Under the pieces are notes generated by a model. The model saw only the letters and a program-made list of their open reading frames with translations, was not told the DNA's origin and searched no databases. A DNA stretch of 64,000 nucleotides from Bryoerythrophyllum caledonicum. Its lineage: Eukaryota > Streptophyta > Bryopsida > Pottiales > Pottiaceae. The stretch's first letter is position 1, and the number at the start of each line of letters is the position of its first letter. Both the position numbers and the translations under genes were made by a program. Positions 62,022-64,000 of this stretch are shown here, piece after piece. The DNA is taken from contig OZ020523.1 in the NCBI GenBank assembly GCA_963971425.1, forward strand, positions 19,015,105 to 19,079,104, written 5' to 3'.

Positions 62022-64000
62022 CCTCCCCTCTAGTGACGAGTTCCAAGAGGAGCAAATTTTGGTTTTCCAGGATATTTTTATACAAAGTAGCAATTTTTTT
62101 AGGAGCGTTTTGAAGATTTGATGGAGGCTCCCATGTATGTTCGCTTGTGACATAACCCCTCCAATGAACAAGATATTTGAAATGGTTTCTTTTTATTGGG
62201 GAGTCTAATACCTCTCCTACTTCATATTCCCAATCATTATTAACTTCAAATGGTGGAGGGGGTGGTAAAATCCTCCCTTGAATTGTACTTTTGTAATATG
62301 GCTCGAATAGAGAAACATGAAAAACATGGTGAATTTTCTTGGCACTTGGGAGTTTTAAGCAAAAGAAACATTGTTAATTTGTTTAATAGTTGGAAGTGGT
62401 CCTAGTCTTTGGTAGTCAAGTTTTTTAGATGGTCTTGTAGTTTGAATATTACGTCGAAGAAACCAAACTTGATTTCCAACTTTGAATGTAGGTTGTACTT
62501 TGCGACGTACATCTGCACATTTTTTATAATGATCTTGAGCTTCTTGAAGTTGGAATTTGAGTTCATTATGAATGGCAATCATGTAACCTACAAGGTCTTC
62601 AATTGTTGGACTTCCAATCATCTTTATTTGAAATGGGTCTCCTTTAGGATGTCGACCATAATTTGAAAAAAAATAAAATTGCTTAGTTGATGAATGCAAG
62701 GTATTATTATAAGCACACTCTGTCAATGGTAATAGATCTTTCCAATCATCTTGATGGTAATTAATAGTGCAACGTAAATATTGTTCTAGGATTTGGTTTA
62801 CCCGTTTAGTTTGCCCATCAGTCTCAGGATGATAGGCTAATGAAAGACTAATTTTGACTTTTAAAAGTTCAAAAAACTTTTTCCAGAACTTTGAAATAAA
62901 TTGTAGATCCCGGTTAGAGACAATATCATTAGGAGGACCGTGGATACAATAATGTTGTCTACAATTTTGTTGTTTCTTCACCAATAATTGATTTTTTACA
63001 AGGTATAAAATGTGACATTTTGGTAAAATGATAGACTATTAAAAGGATAGAATCAAAATTATGCAAATTTGGGAGATTAGTAATGAAATCCATTGACAAC
63101 AATGTTTAAGGCTTTTTTGGAATAGGTAATGGCTGCAAAAGTCCACGAGGGCTATGGTGTGTATATTTAGCATGGGAAACAAATATTACATGATTCGATA
63201 TAATCTTTTACAAATTTCCACATTTGAGGCCACCAATAGTCTCTTGATATTGGTTCAAGTGTTATGTTATACCCAAAATGTCGAGCGCTTGGAAAATCGT
63301 GATGTGCATAAAGAATTTGGAGTCTTGAAGTTATGGGAGGAACATATAACAAACCTTTATAAAATAATAATTCATCTTTGAATTCAAAATTCTTGTTCCT
63401 ATCTAATTTTCATTGTGTCTTAATTTTTTTTACAAGAGGATCTTGTTTTTTAATGTCTTCAATACGTGGACAATTTTTTGGAATAGAGGTAACTAACAAA
63501 TGGAGGCTCAAATGTTCAGGTCTTAGAATGATGTTTTTCTGTTGATTGTATATTTCTCCTTATTTAGGGGCAAGGAAAGAATGACGTGATAAAACATCAC
63601 ATTTTCCTTGTTGACTACGAGGTCGATAAGTAATAACAAAGTCAAATCTTGATTTAGACATACTCCAAAGAGCCTGACATCGATTTAAAATCTTGGCAGT
63701 CATATAATATTCTAAATTTTTGTGGTCTGAATAGTCATTGATTTGATGTTGAGCACCTTTCAAAAAATGACGCCAAACTTCAAAGGAAGCGACAATGGCT
63801 AATAATTCTTTATCATGAATTTCCATAATTAATTTATGGTGTTGTGAACTTTTTAGAATAAAATGCAACTGGATGAAGATTATCATCATCACCATATTTG
63901 GATAGAATAGCTCCAAATGCATAATCTGAGGCATCAGTTTCTAAAAAAAAAGGTTTGGTAAAATCAACATGCATCAAAATAGGTGCAATAGAAAAAACTA
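62022..64000 (-). mobile_element. Ty3/gypsy chromovirus pol region, degenerate, runs off the right edge
   Basis: Minus-strand pol order from right to left: RNase H remnant (63560-63934: HDKELLAIVASFEVWRHFL, ending QQGKCDVLSRHS), integrase zinc-binding part (63167-63352: HHDFPSARHFGYN, then CNICFPC), integrase core (62355-62984: HGPPNDIVSNRDLQF and YHPETDGQTKRVNQ), and a C-terminal chromodomain at about 62060-62250 (EYEVGEVLDSP, KYLVHWRGY and HTWEPPSNL). The chromodomain identifies the chromovirus branch. Frames are separated by stops and shifts, including one just after the integrase (near 62355), so it is inactive. Reverse transcriptase and gag lie beyond the window. Confidence 0.9.

Overview
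The window reads as nuclear DNA of a streptophyte (land plant or charophyte-grade alga). Genes are split by many GT-AG introns. The gene set includes a plastid CPP1-like protein, a SIZ1-type SUMO ligase with SAP, PHD, PINIT and SP-RING domains, and a UBL-WLM-PUB metalloprotease of plant architecture. Telo-box motifs (AAACCCTA) sit upstream of several genes. I cannot name the species. No angiosperm-specific gene is seen, and a very basic linker-histone-derived protein would suit a lineage with swimming sperm, but that is only a hint.

Layout. 0-41 kb is gene-rich. In order: uL29 (minus) and eS26 (plus), head to head; a UBL/WLM/PUB metalloprotease (plus); an intronless CPP1-like plastid membrane protein (plus); a small acidic protein (minus) head to head with a DUF3128 CX9C protein (plus); VPS2/CHMP2-type ESCRT-III (minus); a 2-3 kb transposon-bearing gap; SIZ1 (minus); the GRWD1-type WD40 ribosome-biogenesis factor (minus); a PHD-finger gene (plus); two intronless linker-histone-like genes (minus); and a GT14 glycosyltransferase (minus). 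Splice models were rebuilt by hand and each closes in frame (uL29 123 aa, eS26 127, metalloprotease 592, VPS2 213, SIZ1 865, GRWD1 479, PHD 367, GT14 389).

41-64 kb is AT-rich and I find no host gene in it. It is packed with non-autonomous elements that end in CCC(C/T)TAAAGG-like inverted repeats and sit between TTAA sites, the pattern of piggyBac-like elements. They are nested in one another. One carries a broken Tc1/mariner-type transposon with inverted repeats of about 580 bp, and each repeat contains three direct subrepeats. A Ty3/gypsy chromovirus (minus strand, degenerate, running off the right edge) has landed in a further copy.

The genes form no operon. A shared theme is translation and ribosome supply (uL29, eS26, GRWD1) with telo boxes in their promoters, and SUMO/ubiquitin-linked quality control (SIZ1, WLM-PUB protease). 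The most unusual items are the multi-level TTAA-element nest with readable empty sites, the giant-TIR Tc1-like element, and the pair of divergent linker-histone-like genes.
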